Of a stretch of DNA of 64,000 bases, positions 41,473-50,176 are shown in pieces; positions within the stretch are counted from its first letter, which is position 1, and each line of letters opens with the position of its first letter. A program made the position numbers and the translations under genes. The stretch is from Microbacterium paraoxydans (lineage in GTDB: Bacteria > Actinomycetota > Actinomycetes > Actinomycetales > Microbacteriaceae): assembly GCF_020524545.1 (NCBI RefSeq), contig NZ_JAIVLG010000001.1, forward strand, positions 558,001 through 622,000, written 5' to 3'. The notes under the pieces are model-generated. The model made no database searches. It was not told where the DNA came from and saw only the letters and a list, made by a program, of their open reading frames with translations.

Positions 41473-42612
41473 GTGAACGCGACTAGTTTCTTCAAGTGGA
41501 TCGGCTCGCTCCCGCCGGTCCTGCAGGCGGTCGCCGTCGTCATCGCTTTCGCGGTGGTCGTGGCGATCATCCTGCTCCTGGTGGACATCGCTCCACGCAG
41601 GGGAAAGCTCTATACCTTCGTCCGATTGGCGATGTGCCTGCTCATCCCGCTCGCGGTGATGTTCTTCTTCAACTCCTATTACTGGGCGATGGGAGTGGCC
41701 GTCGCCGTCGGCGCTCTGTTCTTCTGGCTCGACTACCGTTCCCGCGATGGCGCGGGATATCTCATCCAGCTCGTGGCGTTCATGGCGCCGGCGCTGCTGC
41801 TGCTGCTCGTCGGCCTCGTCCTGCCCTCCATCCAGACGATGTTCTCGTCGTTCATGAACTCCTCGGGCAAGGAGTTCGTCGGCCTGTCCAACTACTTGTG
41901 GATCTTCACGCAGTCGGACGGCATCACGGCCGTGATCAACACGATCGTCTGGGTGCTCCTGGTGCCGACGGTCTCCACGATCGTCGGCCTCGCCTACGCC
42001 GTGTTCATCGACCGCACGCGTGGCGAGAAGATCTACAAGGTCCTGGTCTTCATGCCGATGGCGATCTCGTTCGTCGGGGCCAGCATCATCTGGCGGTTCA
42101 TCTACGAGTACCGCGGTCCGCAGTACGAGCAGATCGGTCTGCTCAACCAGGTGCTCGTGTGGCTCGGGGGCACGCCGCAGCAATGGCTGCTCAACGAGCC
42201 GTGGAACAACCTGTTCCTGATCGTCGTGCTCATCTGGGTGCAGACCGGTTTCGCGATGGTCGTGCTGTCGGCGTCGATCAAGGGTGTGCCGGCCGAGCTG
42301 CTCGAGGCGGCAGAGCTGGACGGCGCGAACGCCTGGCAGCGGTTCGTATCGGTGACCGTGCCGGCGATCCGTCCCGCACTCATCGTGGTGCTCACGACCA
42401 TCTCGATCGCGTCGCTGAAGGTGTTCGACATCGTTCGGACGATGACCGCCGGCAACTACGGCACGTCGACCCTCGCGAACGAGATGTACACCCAGTTCTC
42501 GAAGTTCGAGGCGGGGCGCAGTGCCGCGCTCTCCGTCATCCTGTTCATCCTGGTGCTGCCGATCGTGATCTACAACGCGCGCCAGATCAAGAAGCAGCGG
42601 GAGATCCGATGA
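41473..42612 (+). CDS. Sugar ABC transporter permease 1 (AglF-like)
   Basis: The 379-residue protein is long for this class because of three extra N-terminal hydrophobic segments (residues about 16-100) before the usual six. The EAA loop is AELLEAAELDGANAWQRFVSVTVPAIRP. Extended AglF-like permeases of this kind occur in actinobacteria. The GTG start has AAGGGGAATCC upstream. It is followed by the partner permease with a four-base ATGA overlap. A shared ATPase such as MsiK, encoded elsewhere, would drive it. Confidence 0.9.
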   Translation: MNATSFFKWIGSLPPVLQAVAVVIAFAVVVAIILLLVDIAPRRGKLYTFVRLAMCLLIPLAVMFFFNSYYWAMGVAVAVGALFFWLDYRSRDGAGYLIQLVAFMAPALLLLLVGLVLPSIQTMFSSFMNSSGKEFVGLSNYLWIFTQSDGITAVINTIVWVLLVPTVSTIVGLAYAVFIDRTRGEKIYKVLVFMPMAISFVGASIIWRFIYEYRGPQYEQIGLLNQVLVWLGGTPQQWLLNEPWNNLFLIVVLIWVQTGFAMVVLSASIKGVPAELLEAAELDGANAWQRFVSVTVPAIRPALIVVLTTISIASLKVFDIVRTMTAGNYGTSTLANEMYTQFSKFEAGRSAALSVILFILVLPIVIYNARQIKKQREIR

Positions 42613-43571
42613 CCGACACCGTGAAGTCAGACGCCGCCCTCAGCACGCGCGCGATCACCACCGGCGGTGGGTTCGAGGGTGCGGCCGGACGCACTCGCAA
42701 GAAGCTGTCCCGGCCGTGGGCATCGGTGGCATCCATCGTCATCGCCTTCCTGTGGACGATCCCGACGCTCGGACTGTTCATCTCGTCGTTCCGGCCACGG
42801 GACCAGATCCAGACCACAGGCTGGTGGACGTTCTTCGCCGATCCGCAGGTGACGCTCGACAACTACGCCGATGTGCTGCAGTCCGGCACGACGCAGCTCA
42901 CGATCCTGGAGTCGTTCGTCAACTCGATCGCGATCACGATCCCCGCCACCGTTGTACCGCTGATGATCGCCTCGATGGCTGCCTACGCGTTCGCCTGGAT
43001 CGACTTCAAGGGCCGCAACGCACTGTTCATCTTCGTGTTCGCGTTGCAGATCGTGCCGATCCAGATGGCCCTGGTGCCGTTGCTGAGTTCGTTCTCCCGG
43101 GGGCTGAACCTCTTCGGGCTGCAGGTCACACTGCCGCTCGACGCCTCCCAGGGGTACGCACAGGTGTGGATCGCGCACTCGATGTTCGCTCTACCGCTCG
43201 CCATCTACCTGCTGCACAACTTCATGTCGGAGATCCCCGGCGAGATCATCGAGGCCGCGCGCGTCGATGGCGCATCCCGCGGGCAGATCTTCTTCCGTGT
43301 GGTGCTTCCGCTGACGATGCCGGCGATCGCCTCTGTCGCGATCTTCCAGTTCCTCTGGGTCTGGAACGACCTGCTCGTCGCGCTGGTGTTCGCGGACGGC
43401 GCTGCGGCGCCGATCACGAAGCTGTTGGCAGAGATCACCGGAACGAGAGGAAACGACTGGTACCTGCTCACGGCGGGCGCCTTCGTCTCGATCATCGTGC
43501 CGCTGATCGTGTTCTTCGCACTCCAGCGCTACTTCGTCCGAGGCCTGCTGGCCGGATCGACGAAGGGCTGA
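42609..43571 (+). CDS. Sugar ABC transporter permease 2 (AglG-like)
   Basis: The 320-residue permease has six membrane segments, starting with ASIVIAFLWTIPTLGLFISSF, and the EAA loop GEIIEAARVDGASRGQIFFRVVLPLTMP near residue 215. It forms the channel with permease 1. The ATG overlaps the upstream stop. A hairpin follows after 36 bp. No glycosidase or ATPase gene is linked. Confidence 0.9.
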   Translation: MTDTVKSDAALSTRAITTGGGFEGAAGRTRKKLSRPWASVASIVIAFLWTIPTLGLFISSFRPRDQIQTTGWWTFFADPQVTLDNYADVLQSGTTQLTILESFVNSIAITIPATVVPLMIASMAAYAFAWIDFKGRNALFIFVFALQIVPIQMALVPLLSSFSRGLNLFGLQVTLPLDASQGYAQVWIAHSMFALPLAIYLLHNFMSEIPGEIIEAARVDGASRGQIFFRVVLPLTMPAIASVAIFQFLWVWNDLLVALVFADGAAAPITKLLAEITGTRGNDWYLLTAGAFVSIIVPLIVFFALQRYFVRGLLAGSTKG

Positions 43572-43607
43572 CACGCTTCGGAAGACAGAGGGGCCTTTCG
43601 TGAGAAC

Positions 43608-43650
43608 GGATGCCGCGGTCGGGCGAAACACAACCCCGTCCGCGGCATCC
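43608..43650 (+). terminator. Hairpin after the sugar transporter operon
   Basis: GGATGCCGCGG (43608-43618) pairs perfectly with CCGCGGCATCC (43640-43650) around a 21-nt loop. It separates the operon from the cbs promoter. Confidence 0.65.
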
Positions 43651-43657
43651 GCGCGTC

Positions 43658-43663
43658 TACCCT
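43658..43663 (+). promoter_or_regulatory. -10 box TACCCT for cbs
   Basis: TACCCT is followed by six bases and the cbs ATG, a leaderless arrangement. Confidence 0.5.
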
Positions 43664-43669
43664 GAAGGC

Positions 43670-45046
43670 ATGAAGTACGCAGACTCCATCGTCGACCTCG
43701 TCGGCGACACGCCCCTCGTGAAGCTTCGTCACGTCACCGAGGGCGTCGCGTGCACGGTTCTCGTGAAGCTCGAGTACCTGAACCCGGGCGGCTCGTCGAA
43801 GGATCGGATCGCCGCGCGGATCATCGACGCGGCCGAAGCCGCAGGCGACCTGAAGCCGGGCGGGACGATCGTCGAACCGACCAGCGGCAACACGGGTGTG
43901 GGCCTGGCGCTGGTGGCGCAGCAGCGCGGTTACACGTGCGTGTTCGTGCTTCCCGACAAGGTGGGCGCCGACAAGATCGACGTGCTGCGCGCATACGGGG
44001 CGGAGGTCGTGGTGACACCGACCTCGGTCGCGCCAGACAGCCCGGAGTCCTACTACAGCGTGAGCGACCGGCTGGCGCGGGAGATCCCCGGCGCGTTCAA
44101 GCCCAACCAGTACGAGAACCCGAACGGTCCGCGCAGCCACTACGAGACCACAGGTCCGGAGATCTGGCGGGACACCGACGGCGAGGTCACGCACTTCGTC
44201 GCCGGCGTCGGCACGGGCGGGACGATCACGGGGACCGGCCGGTACCTGCGCGAGATCTCGGAGGACCGGGTGCGGATCGTGGGGGTCGACCCGGAGGGCA
44301 GCGTCTACAGCGGGGGGACCGGACGGCCGTATCTCGTCGAGGGCGTGGGGGAGGACATCTGGCCGGGAGCGTACGATCCCACCGTGCCGCACGAGGTCGT
44401 CGCGGTGAGCGATGCCGACGCCTTCGCGATGACGCGGCGACTCGCCCGCGAGGAGGGCATCCTCGTCGGCGGATCGAGCGGGATGGCCGTGGTCGGTGCG
44501 CTGCGCGTCGCACGGGACCTCCCGGCGGACGCCGTGATGGTCGTGCTGCTGCCCGACGGAGGCCGCGGCTACCTGGGCAAGATCTTCAACGACGGGTGGA
44601 TGCGCTCCTACGGGTTCAGCGAGGTGGAGGACGGGGAGACCGTCGCCGACGTGCTCGCGGCACGCCCGGACCGCCAGGGAGCGGGGATCCCGGATCTCGT
44701 GCACGCACACCCGACCGACACCGTGCTCGAGGCGATCGGCATGATGACCGAGTACGACGTCTCGCAGCTGGTCGTGCTCAGCGCCGAACCGCCCGTCATG
44801 ATGGGCGAGGTGCTCGGAACGGTCGACGAGAAGGGCCTGCTCGACCTGCTGTTCCGCGGCGAGGCGAACGCGACCGACGCCGTGGGCGCGCATGTCGGGG
44901 CGCGGCTTCCGCTCGTCGGCATCCACGCCTCGGTCGCTCAGGCGAGAGCCGCGCTCGCCGAGGCCGATGCGCTGCTGGTGACGGAGGACGGCAAGCCGCA
45001 CACAGTGCTGACGCGCCAGGATCTGCTCGCGTACCTCTCGCGTTGA
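43670..45046 (+). CDS. cbs: Cystathionine beta-synthase
   Basis: The 458-residue enzyme condenses serine (or O-acetylserine) with homocysteine to give cystathionine. The PLP domain has Lys44 in GGSSKDRIA, the PTSGNTGVGLA substrate loop and GTGGTITGTGRYL phosphate loop. The C-terminus carries a pair of CBS domains from about residue 335 (LVHAHPTDTVLEAIGMMTEYDVSQLVV). CBS domains and length favour Cbs over cysteine synthase. The next gene encodes the partner transsulfuration enzyme. The start follows a -10 box by six bases. Confidence 0.92.
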   Translation: MKYADSIVDLVGDTPLVKLRHVTEGVACTVLVKLEYLNPGGSSKDRIAARIIDAAEAAGDLKPGGTIVEPTSGNTGVGLALVAQQRGYTCVFVLPDKVGADKIDVLRAYGAEVVVTPTSVAPDSPESYYSVSDRLAREIPGAFKPNQYENPNGPRSHYETTGPEIWRDTDGEVTHFVAGVGTGGTITGTGRYLREISEDRVRIVGVDPEGSVYSGGTGRPYLVEGVGEDIWPGAYDPTVPHEVVAVSDADAFAMTRRLAREEGILVGGSSGMAVVGALRVARDLPADAVMVVLLPDGGRGYLGKIFNDGWMRSYGFSEVEDGETVADVLAARPDRQGAGIPDLVHAHPTDTVLEAIGMMTEYDVSQLVVLSAEPPVMMGEVLGTVDEKGLLDLLFRGEANATDAVGAHVGARLPLVGIHASVAQARAALAEADALLVTEDGKPHTVLTRQDLLAYLSR

Positions 45047-45083
45047 GGCCGTCCGCAGGGTGATGACCCTGGGCGTAACGGGG

Positions 45084-45107
45084 CGTCCGCGGCACTGGTC
45101 GCGGACG
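45084..45107. promoter_or_regulatory. Inverted repeat upstream of the metB -10
   Basis: CGTCCGCG (45084-45091) and CGCGGACG (45100-45107) are perfect 8-bp arms with an 8-bp spacer, ending at the TAGGCT -10. A smaller CAGGGT-GATG-ACCCTG hairpin (45056-45071) lies upstream. The first is placed as an operator would be; its regulator is unknown. Confidence 0.4.
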
Positions 45108-45113
45108 TAGGCT
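45108..45113 (+). promoter_or_regulatory. -10 box TAGGCT for metB
   Basis: TAGGCT is followed by six bases and the ATG at 45120, a leaderless arrangement. Confidence 0.5.
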
Positions 45114-45119
45114 GAGGGC

Positions 45120-46274
45120 ATGTCCGACCACGCCTTCGCCACCCGCGCCATCCACGCAGGACAAGCAGCCGACCCGACCACGGGGGCGATCATCCCGCCG
45201 ATCCACCAGTCCTCCACCCATGTGCAGGACGGCATCGGCGGTTTCCGCGAGGGCTACGAGTACAACCGTGCGGGCAATCCCACGCGCTCCTCGCTGGAGA
45301 CCCAGCTGGCGGCGCTCGAAGGCGGAGTGAGCGCGCTGTCCTTCGCCTCGGGGCTCGCTGCGGAGGATGCGCTGCTGCGCGGCATCCTGAAGCCGGGCGA
45401 TCACATCCTGCTCGGCAACGACGTGTACGGCGGCACGTACCGGCTGCTCACCAAGGTACTGGCGCGTTGGGGAGTGCAGACCACCACGGTGGAGCTCTCC
45501 GATACCGATGTGCTCCGTGCCGCGATCCGCCCGGAGACGAAGATCGTCTGGGTGGAGACGCCGAGCAACCCCCTGCTGAAGATCGTCGACATCGCCCTGA
45601 TCGCCGAGATCGCCCACGCCGCCGGTGCTCTCGTGGTCGTGGACAACACCTTCGCGTCTCCCGCGCTGCAACAGCCGCTCGCGCTCGGCGCCGATCTGGT
45701 CGTGCACTCCACGACGAAGTACCTGGGAGGGCACTCCGACGTGCTCGGCGGTGCGGTCGTGTTCGGCGACGACCGGTACGTCGAGGAGGTCAAGTTCCAG
45801 CAGTTCGCCGTCGGTGCGGTGTCCGCGCCGATGGACGCGTGGCTGACGACCCGCGGCATCAAGACCCTCGCGCTGCGCATGCGCCAGCACTCGGTGAACG
45901 CGCAGGCGATCGCGGAATGGGCGGCGGAGCGTCCCGAGTTCTCACAGGTGTACTTCCCCGGACTCGCCTCGCATCCCGGGCATGAGATCGCCGCCACGCA
46001 GATGAGCGGGTTCGGCGGCATGCTGTCGCTCGGCCTCGCTGCCGGCGCCGACGCGGCACGGGCCTTCGCCGAGAGCACCTCCGTGTTCCAGCTCGCCGAG
46101 TCGCTCGGGGGCGTGGAGTCGCTCATCGGCTATCCACCGGACATGACGCATGCGTCGGTGCGCGGAACGGCGCTCGCAGTCCCCGAGAACGTGGTGCGTC
46201 TCTCGGTGGGCATCGAGGATGTGGGCGACCTGATCGCCGACCTCGAACAGGGACTGGGGCGCGTCACCCACTGA
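45120..46274 (+). CDS. metB: Cystathionine gamma-synthase/gamma-lyase
   Basis: The 384-residue PLP enzyme of the Cys/Met family has YNRAGNPTRSSLE, FASGLAAEDALLRGIL, VVVDNTFASP and the PLP lysine at about residue 200 in HSTTKYLGGHSD. Gamma-synthase makes cystathionine from homoserine ester and cysteine, while gamma-lyase breaks it to cysteine; sequence alone does not separate them well. Pairing with cbs favours reverse transsulfuration (lyase activity). The metB symbol follows common naming for this family and is not proof of direction. Confidence 0.85.
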   Translation: MSDHAFATRAIHAGQAADPTTGAIIPPIHQSSTHVQDGIGGFREGYEYNRAGNPTRSSLETQLAALEGGVSALSFASGLAAEDALLRGILKPGDHILLGNDVYGGTYRLLTKVLARWGVQTTTVELSDTDVLRAAIRPETKIVWVETPSNPLLKIVDIALIAEIAHAAGALVVVDNTFASPALQQPLALGADLVVHSTTKYLGGHSDVLGGAVVFGDDRYVEEVKFQQFAVGAVSAPMDAWLTTRGIKTLALRMRQHSVNAQAIAEWAAERPEFSQVYFPGLASHPGHEIAATQMSGFGGMLSLGLAAGADAARAFAESTSVFQLAESLGGVESLIGYPPDMTHASVRGTALAVPENVVRLSVGIEDVGDLIADLEQGLGRVTH

Positions 46275-46295
46275 CCTCGCCGCCTGGCGGCGCGT

Positions 46296-46349
46296 GCGGG
46301 AGCAAAAAGGTGCCCACGGGGTGGCCGGGAGGTGCGTTTTTGATCCCGC
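46296..46349 (+). repeat. Interspersed palindromic element, copy 3
   Basis: GCGGGAGCAAAAAGGTGCC (46296-46314) and GGTGCGTTTTTGATCCCGC (46331-46349) form the arms of the same 54-bp element found at 747 and 28942, with the right arm best preserved. It lies between metB and the MFS transporter gene. Confidence 0.6.
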
Positions 46350-46435
46350 AGCGGGGGAGACGGACGCGATAGCATGGGGGCTTCCTGCGGCGAATCGATT
46401 CGATCCCGCAAAACCCCGAACTCTGGAAGGACGTC

Positions 46436-47824
46436 GTGTCCGACGCGCCCCGTACTGACTCCGTCCCCGTCGCCCCCGCGGAGCAGCCGACCGATGAAAC
46501 CCCGCGGCCCGCACGTACCGCGACCGGGAGCATCCGCACCAGCACGGCGACCGGGGCGATCCGCACCCTCGGATCGAACCCTGCGACCGCGCCGATCATG
46601 CTGCATCCAGGAGACGCGATCTCCCTCGGCAGACGGACGCTCTACATCGTCCTGCTCGGCGCGCTCACCGCGCTCGGCCCGTTCACGATCGACCTCTATC
46701 TCCCGGCCTTCCCCGTGCTGGAGGAGGACTTCCAGACCACGGCCGCCGCGATCCAGCTGACCCTGACCGGAACGATGATCGGCTTCGCGCTGGGACAGCT
46801 CGTCGTGGGGCCGCTCAGCGACAAGGTCGGGCGTCGAGTGCCCCTGATCTTCGTCACCGCTCTGCATGTCCTCGCGAGCGTGGGGGCGGCCCTCGCGCCG
46901 AACCTCGGCCTGCTCAGCGCGGCTCGGGTGCTGATGGGCGTTGGCGCGGCCGCGGGTGGAGTCGTCGCCATGGCGATCGTGCGGGACCTGTTCGGCGGAC
47001 GGCGACTGGTCATCATGCTCTCGCGCCTTGCACTGGTGTCGGGCGTCGCACCGGTCATCGCGCCGCTGATCGGGTCCTGGCTGCTGACGCTCATGCCTTG
47101 GCGGGGGATCTTCGGCGTGCTCGCGGCCTACGGCGTGGTGATGCTGCTGTCCACGCTCCTGTTCATCCCCGAGACCCTTCCCGTCGCGCGTCGCCAAGGG
47201 AGCGGTGCCACCATGCGCCAGCGCTACCGCTCGGTGCTCTCGGATCGGGTCTTTCTCGGGGTGCTCGTGATCGGCGGGATGACCTTCTCCGGATTGTTCT
47301 CGTACCTGTCTGCGTCGCCGTTCCTGTTCCAGGTGACCCACGGGCTGGACGCCCAGCAGTACGGTCTGCTGTTCGCCGTGAACTCGCTCGGTGTGGTCGC
47401 CGGCGTGCAGACGGCTTCGCGGCTCGCGGCCCGCTTCGGACCGCAGTGGGTGATGGCCTACTCGACGGCGGTGCTGCTGCTCGCGGGTGCCGCGATCATC
47501 GTGACCGACCAGCTCGGGCTCGGGCTGTGGGGCACGGTCATCCCGCTGTTCGTCTTCATGACGGCGTGCGGCTTCACGTTCCCGAACGTGCAGGTGCTGG
47601 CTCTCGACCGGCACGGAAAGGCCGCGGGGACAGCGGCATCCATCATCGGGGCGACGAACTTCGGTGTGGCGGGGCTCATCTCGCCGGTGGTCGGCTGGCT
47701 CTCGCGCGACGCCGGGATCACGGCGACGACCATGGCCTCGGTGATGGTCGGCTGCTCCGCGATCGGTGTCCTGTCGCTGTGGTTCGTCGTGCGTCCGCGC
47801 ACCGTGGGGATGCTCACTCCCTGA
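46436..47824 (+). CDS. Bcr/CflA-family multidrug efflux MFS transporter
   Basis: The 462-residue transporter has an N-terminal Thr/Ala/Pro-rich cytosolic stretch of about 55 residues, then 12 hydrophobic segments. The Bcr/CflA motifs are ALTALGPFTIDLYLPAFPVLEEDFQTT, VGPLSDKVGRRVPL (MFS motif A) and GVGAAAGGVVAMAIVRDLFGG. These exporters use the proton gradient to expel drugs such as bicyclomycin or chloramphenicol, but the substrate here is unknown. The GTG start has GGAAGGACGTC upstream. Confidence 0.9.
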   Translation: MSDAPRTDSVPVAPAEQPTDETPRPARTATGSIRTSTATGAIRTLGSNPATAPIMLHPGDAISLGRRTLYIVLLGALTALGPFTIDLYLPAFPVLEEDFQTTAAAIQLTLTGTMIGFALGQLVVGPLSDKVGRRVPLIFVTALHVLASVGAALAPNLGLLSAARVLMGVGAAAGGVVAMAIVRDLFGGRRLVIMLSRLALVSGVAPVIAPLIGSWLLTLMPWRGIFGVLAAYGVVMLLSTLLFIPETLPVARRQGSGATMRQRYRSVLSDRVFLGVLVIGGMTFSGLFSYLSASPFLFQVTHGLDAQQYGLLFAVNSLGVVAGVQTASRLAARFGPQWVMAYSTAVLLLAGAAIIVTDQLGLGLWGTVIPLFVFMTACGFTFPNVQVLALDRHGKAAGTAASIIGATNFGVAGLISPVVGWLSRDAGITATTMASVMVGCSAIGVLSLWFVVRPRTVGMLTP

Positions 47825-47843
47825 GAGTCCAGGCGTCGTCCGA

Positions 47844-47849
47844 CAGAAT
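47844..47849 (+). promoter_or_regulatory. -10 box CAGAAT for the PAP2 gene
   Basis: CAGAAT is followed by six bases and the ATG at 47856. Confidence 0.4.
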
Positions 47850-47855
47850 GGGACG

Positions 47856-48485
47856 ATGGACAGGCGGATGCTGCTGTGGTGGGGGGTGGGCCTCCTCGCG
47901 CTCGCAACGGCGCTCGGCGCACTGGTGGTGTTCGGCTATCCGGAGGCCTCCGGGTTCGACCGCTGGTGGAACGAGATGATCGCCGCTGTCCGATTCGACG
48001 GGATGGTCGACTTCGCGCTCGTCCTGAACTGGATCGGCGGCGGCTGGGTGGCGATCTTCGCGGTGCCCCTGTCGGCCGTCATCGTGCTCGTGCTGGCTCG
48101 CCGGTGGCGTGCTGCCGCGTTCGCGGCCCTCTGCTTCGCCGCGAGCGCCGCCATGGTGCAGCTGCTCAAGCAGATCTTCGGACGAGCCCGCCCCGATGAC
48201 ATGCTGGTGGTGAGCGACTACGGCTCCTTCCCCTCCGGGCATACCGCGAATGCCGCGACGATCGCCCTCGTGATCTGGGTGCTGTTCCCGCGGGTCTGGA
48301 CGGCGGTCCTCGGCGTGCTGTGGGTGCTCGCGATGGCGCTCTCACGCACCTTCCTCTCGGTGCACTGGGCCAGCGACACTCTCGGCGGCGCTCTCGTCGG
48401 TGCCGGCGTGGTCCTCGTTCTGGCCGCGTGGCTGCTGCCGTGGGTGCAGCAGAAGAGGGCCGAGGTGGCGGCGCCGATAGGCTGA
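47856..48485 (+). CDS. PAP2-family membrane phosphatase
   Basis: The 209-residue membrane protein has the three PAP2 motifs: KQIFGRARP (about residue 105), PSGHTANAA (about 127) and SRTFLSVHWASD (about 164), and about six hydrophobic segments. PAP2 enzymes remove phosphate from lipid phosphates such as undecaprenyl pyrophosphate or phosphatidic acid on the outer membrane face. The exact substrate is unclear. The gene starts 31 bp after the MFS stop and is followed by a GNAT gene. Confidence 0.9.
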   Translation: MDRRMLLWWGVGLLALATALGALVVFGYPEASGFDRWWNEMIAAVRFDGMVDFALVLNWIGGGWVAIFAVPLSAVIVLVLARRWRAAAFAALCFAASAAMVQLLKQIFGRARPDDMLVVSDYGSFPSGHTANAATIALVIWVLFPRVWTAVLGVLWVLAMALSRTFLSVHWASDTLGGALVGAGVVLVLAAWLLPWVQQKRAEVAAPIG

Positions 48486-48513
48486 ACGGGCCCGCTGTCC
48501 AGAGGAGTCCTTC

Positions 48514-49116
48514 GTGTCGCGTATCCGTCCCTATCGCCCCGCCGACCGTGCCGCGCTCTCCGAGATCTGCGTGAAGACCGCTGACGCCGGCGTCGATGCG
48601 ACCGGAGTGCTCTCGGACGACGCGCTCTGGGGCGACCTGTTCGCGGTCCCATACGCAGAGCGGCACCCGGATCTCGCCTGGGTGGTGGAGAGCGACGACG
48701 GGCGCACGATCGGCTACATCGTGGCGACCGATGACACCGATGCGTTCTACACCTGGTTCCGCGACGTGTGGTGGCCGACGCTGAAGGAGCGCTATCCTCG
48801 GCCGGCCGAGGTCGTCACGCGCGAGGACTGGATGGTCGACTACGGCTACAGCCGCGCGCCCGGGATCGAGCCCAACGCCGCGGACCATCCGGCTCACCTG
48901 CACATCGACCTGCTTCCGGAGACGCAGGGACAGGGTTTGGGACGGTCTCTCATCGAGACCCTGTTCGCGGAGCTGGCGCACCGTGGCGTCCGGGGGCTGC
49001 ATCTGGGCATCGACCCGAACAACACCGGGGCCGCCGCGTTCTACGAGCGCCTCGGGATGAAGCGGCTCCCGGCGGAACCGGGCGGACAGATCTACGGCGT
49101 GCGCTTCGACGACTGA
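48514..49116 (+). CDS. GNAT-family N-acetyltransferase
   Basis: The 200-residue protein has a GNAT fold: RIRPYRPADRAALSEIC, then HLHIDLLPETQGQGLGRSLIETLF with the acetyl-CoA loop QGQGLG near residue 140, and LGIDPNNTGAAAFYERLGM. The central PAEVVTREDWMVDYG insertion resembles GNAT proteins linked to O-GlcNAcase-like domains. The substrate is unknown. The GTG start has AGAGGAGTCCTTC upstream. A bidirectional terminator follows. Confidence 0.87.
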   Translation: MSRIRPYRPADRAALSEICVKTADAGVDATGVLSDDALWGDLFAVPYAERHPDLAWVVESDDGRTIGYIVATDDTDAFYTWFRDVWWPTLKERYPRPAEVVTREDWMVDYGYSRAPGIEPNAADHPAHLHIDLLPETQGQGLGRSLIETLFAELAHRGVRGLHLGIDPNNTGAAAFYERLGMKRLPAEPGGQIYGVRFDD

Positions 49117-49131
49117 GCACCGCACTGGGAG

Positions 49132-49176
49132 AAATGAGAAAGAGCCCCCGCTGGCGCGGGGGCTCTTTCTCATTTG
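49132..49176. terminator. Bidirectional terminator between GNAT gene and tRNA-Ser
   Basis: A stem of about 20 bp with one extra A pairs 49132-49152 with 49157-49176 around TGGC; the core is GAGCCCCCGC/GCGGGGGCTC. T-rich ends on both sides let it serve the GNAT gene on the plus strand and the tRNA on the minus strand. Confidence 0.9.
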
Positions 49177-49178
49177 GC

Positions 49179-49262
49179 GGTGACGGCGGGATTCGAACCC
49201 GCGGTTGCTTGCACAACACACGCTTTCCAAGCGTGCTCCTTCGGCCGCTCGGACACGTCACC
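49179..49262 (-). tRNA. tRNA-Ser (GGA)
   Basis: Read on the minus strand, acceptor arms GGTGACG and CGTCACC with discriminator G enclose an anticodon stem with GGA (complement of 49226-49228), a long variable arm typical of tRNA-Ser and a GGTTCGAATCC T-arm. CCA is not encoded. A TAGGAT -10 (complement of 49279-49284) lies upstream. Confidence 0.95.
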
Positions 49263-49373
49263 AAGGAACAACCTGTCCATCCTATCCGATCGACGGAGCG
49301 CGACGTGACAGAGCGCTGTGGCGGAGCCTGGCGCGAGGTCTTCCTGTGCCTGATATGACGCGTTTGGAATATA

Positions 49374-49402
49374 TTGCAAGTCGCCTGAATGCTCAATAGC
49401 CT
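49374..49402 (+). promoter_or_regulatory. Candidate promoter for the daptide cluster
   Basis: TTGCAA (49374-49379) and TAGCCT (49397-49402) are spaced by 17 bp in a region (49350-49400) richer in A/T than its surroundings. All genes from 49454 to 58855 follow on the same strand with mostly overlapping ends, so one promoter could serve the cluster. Confidence 0.45.
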
Positions 49403-49453
49403 CACATGAGTACGGATGATGCCAGATCGCATCCGACGCTTCTGGGGGAGACG

Positions 49454-50176
49454 ATGAGCGCCAGCACGACCACGGCACGAGGTGGCAGTCACCGCGCGGT
49501 GAGGGCATTCGAGCAGTATGTGACCGCGGAGCGCTCGGTACCGGGGTGCACGGCGTTCTTCCTCGAATCCGCGGTGCACCTCGACGAGGTGCGGGCGCTC
49601 GCGGAACGGAACGATGTGATCTTCGTCCCCGCGGGGTACAGCCCGAAGGTGGACCCTCGGATCGTCTCCTTCGCCGGAGCCCTCCACGCACCCGGTGACG
49701 AGATGAGCTTCGGCGGGCCCCACACGTTCCGGCTGCAGGACTATCTCGCCGGTCGATTCCGCTTCCGCGACGGGCTCACGGTGGTCCGACAGAGGTCGGC
49801 GGAAGGCCTCGCCGCGTTCCTGCGGGATGCTGACGACGCTCGATCGACCGGAACCTTCGCCGACCGGCTCCTCGACGGCGCCCTGTTGCTGGATTCCGCC
49901 GCATCTTTCACCCGCGCGTATCCGGTGCCGGACTCTCTGGTGCGCGTGCACGTGACCGCGGACGGCGAGTACCGGGACGGCCCGGACGGTCTCCTGCTCG
50001 GACGGGTGGGCGACGGGCGCGTCGACATCGAGGTCGTGGCCGCCGAGAGCGCCGGTCGTGGTCGCGCGTTCGCGCGCATCATCGACCCCCGCATGCTCGA
50101 GGCGGATCTCGACGATCGACCGTGGATCGAGCTGTATGCGGCCCTCGTCTCGGCGGGTCGACGGGACCACGTCTGA
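49454..50176 (+). CDS. Daptide-cluster recognition-type protein 1 (MpaC-like)
   Basis: The 240-residue protein has no catalytic motif or membrane segment. It aligns with the next gene product across most of its length: a FFLESAVHLDEVRALAERNDVIFVP block, then SFAGALHAPGDEMSFGG and RLQDYLAGRFRF. Daptide clusters encode a RiPP-recognition protein that presents the precursor to the modifying enzymes, and this is the likely role by position. The ATG at 49454 has GGGGGAG upstream; an in-frame ATG at 49406 is possible. It overlaps the next gene by one base (TGATG). Confidence 0.65.
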   Translation: MSASTTTARGGSHRAVRAFEQYVTAERSVPGCTAFFLESAVHLDEVRALAERNDVIFVPAGYSPKVDPRIVSFAGALHAPGDEMSFGGPHTFRLQDYLAGRFRFRDGLTVVRQRSAEGLAAFLRDADDARSTGTFADRLLDGALLLDSAASFTRAYPVPDSLVRVHVTADGEYRDGPDGLLLGRVGDGRVDIEVVAAESAGRGRAFARIIDPRMLEADLDDRPWIELYAALVSAGRRDHV

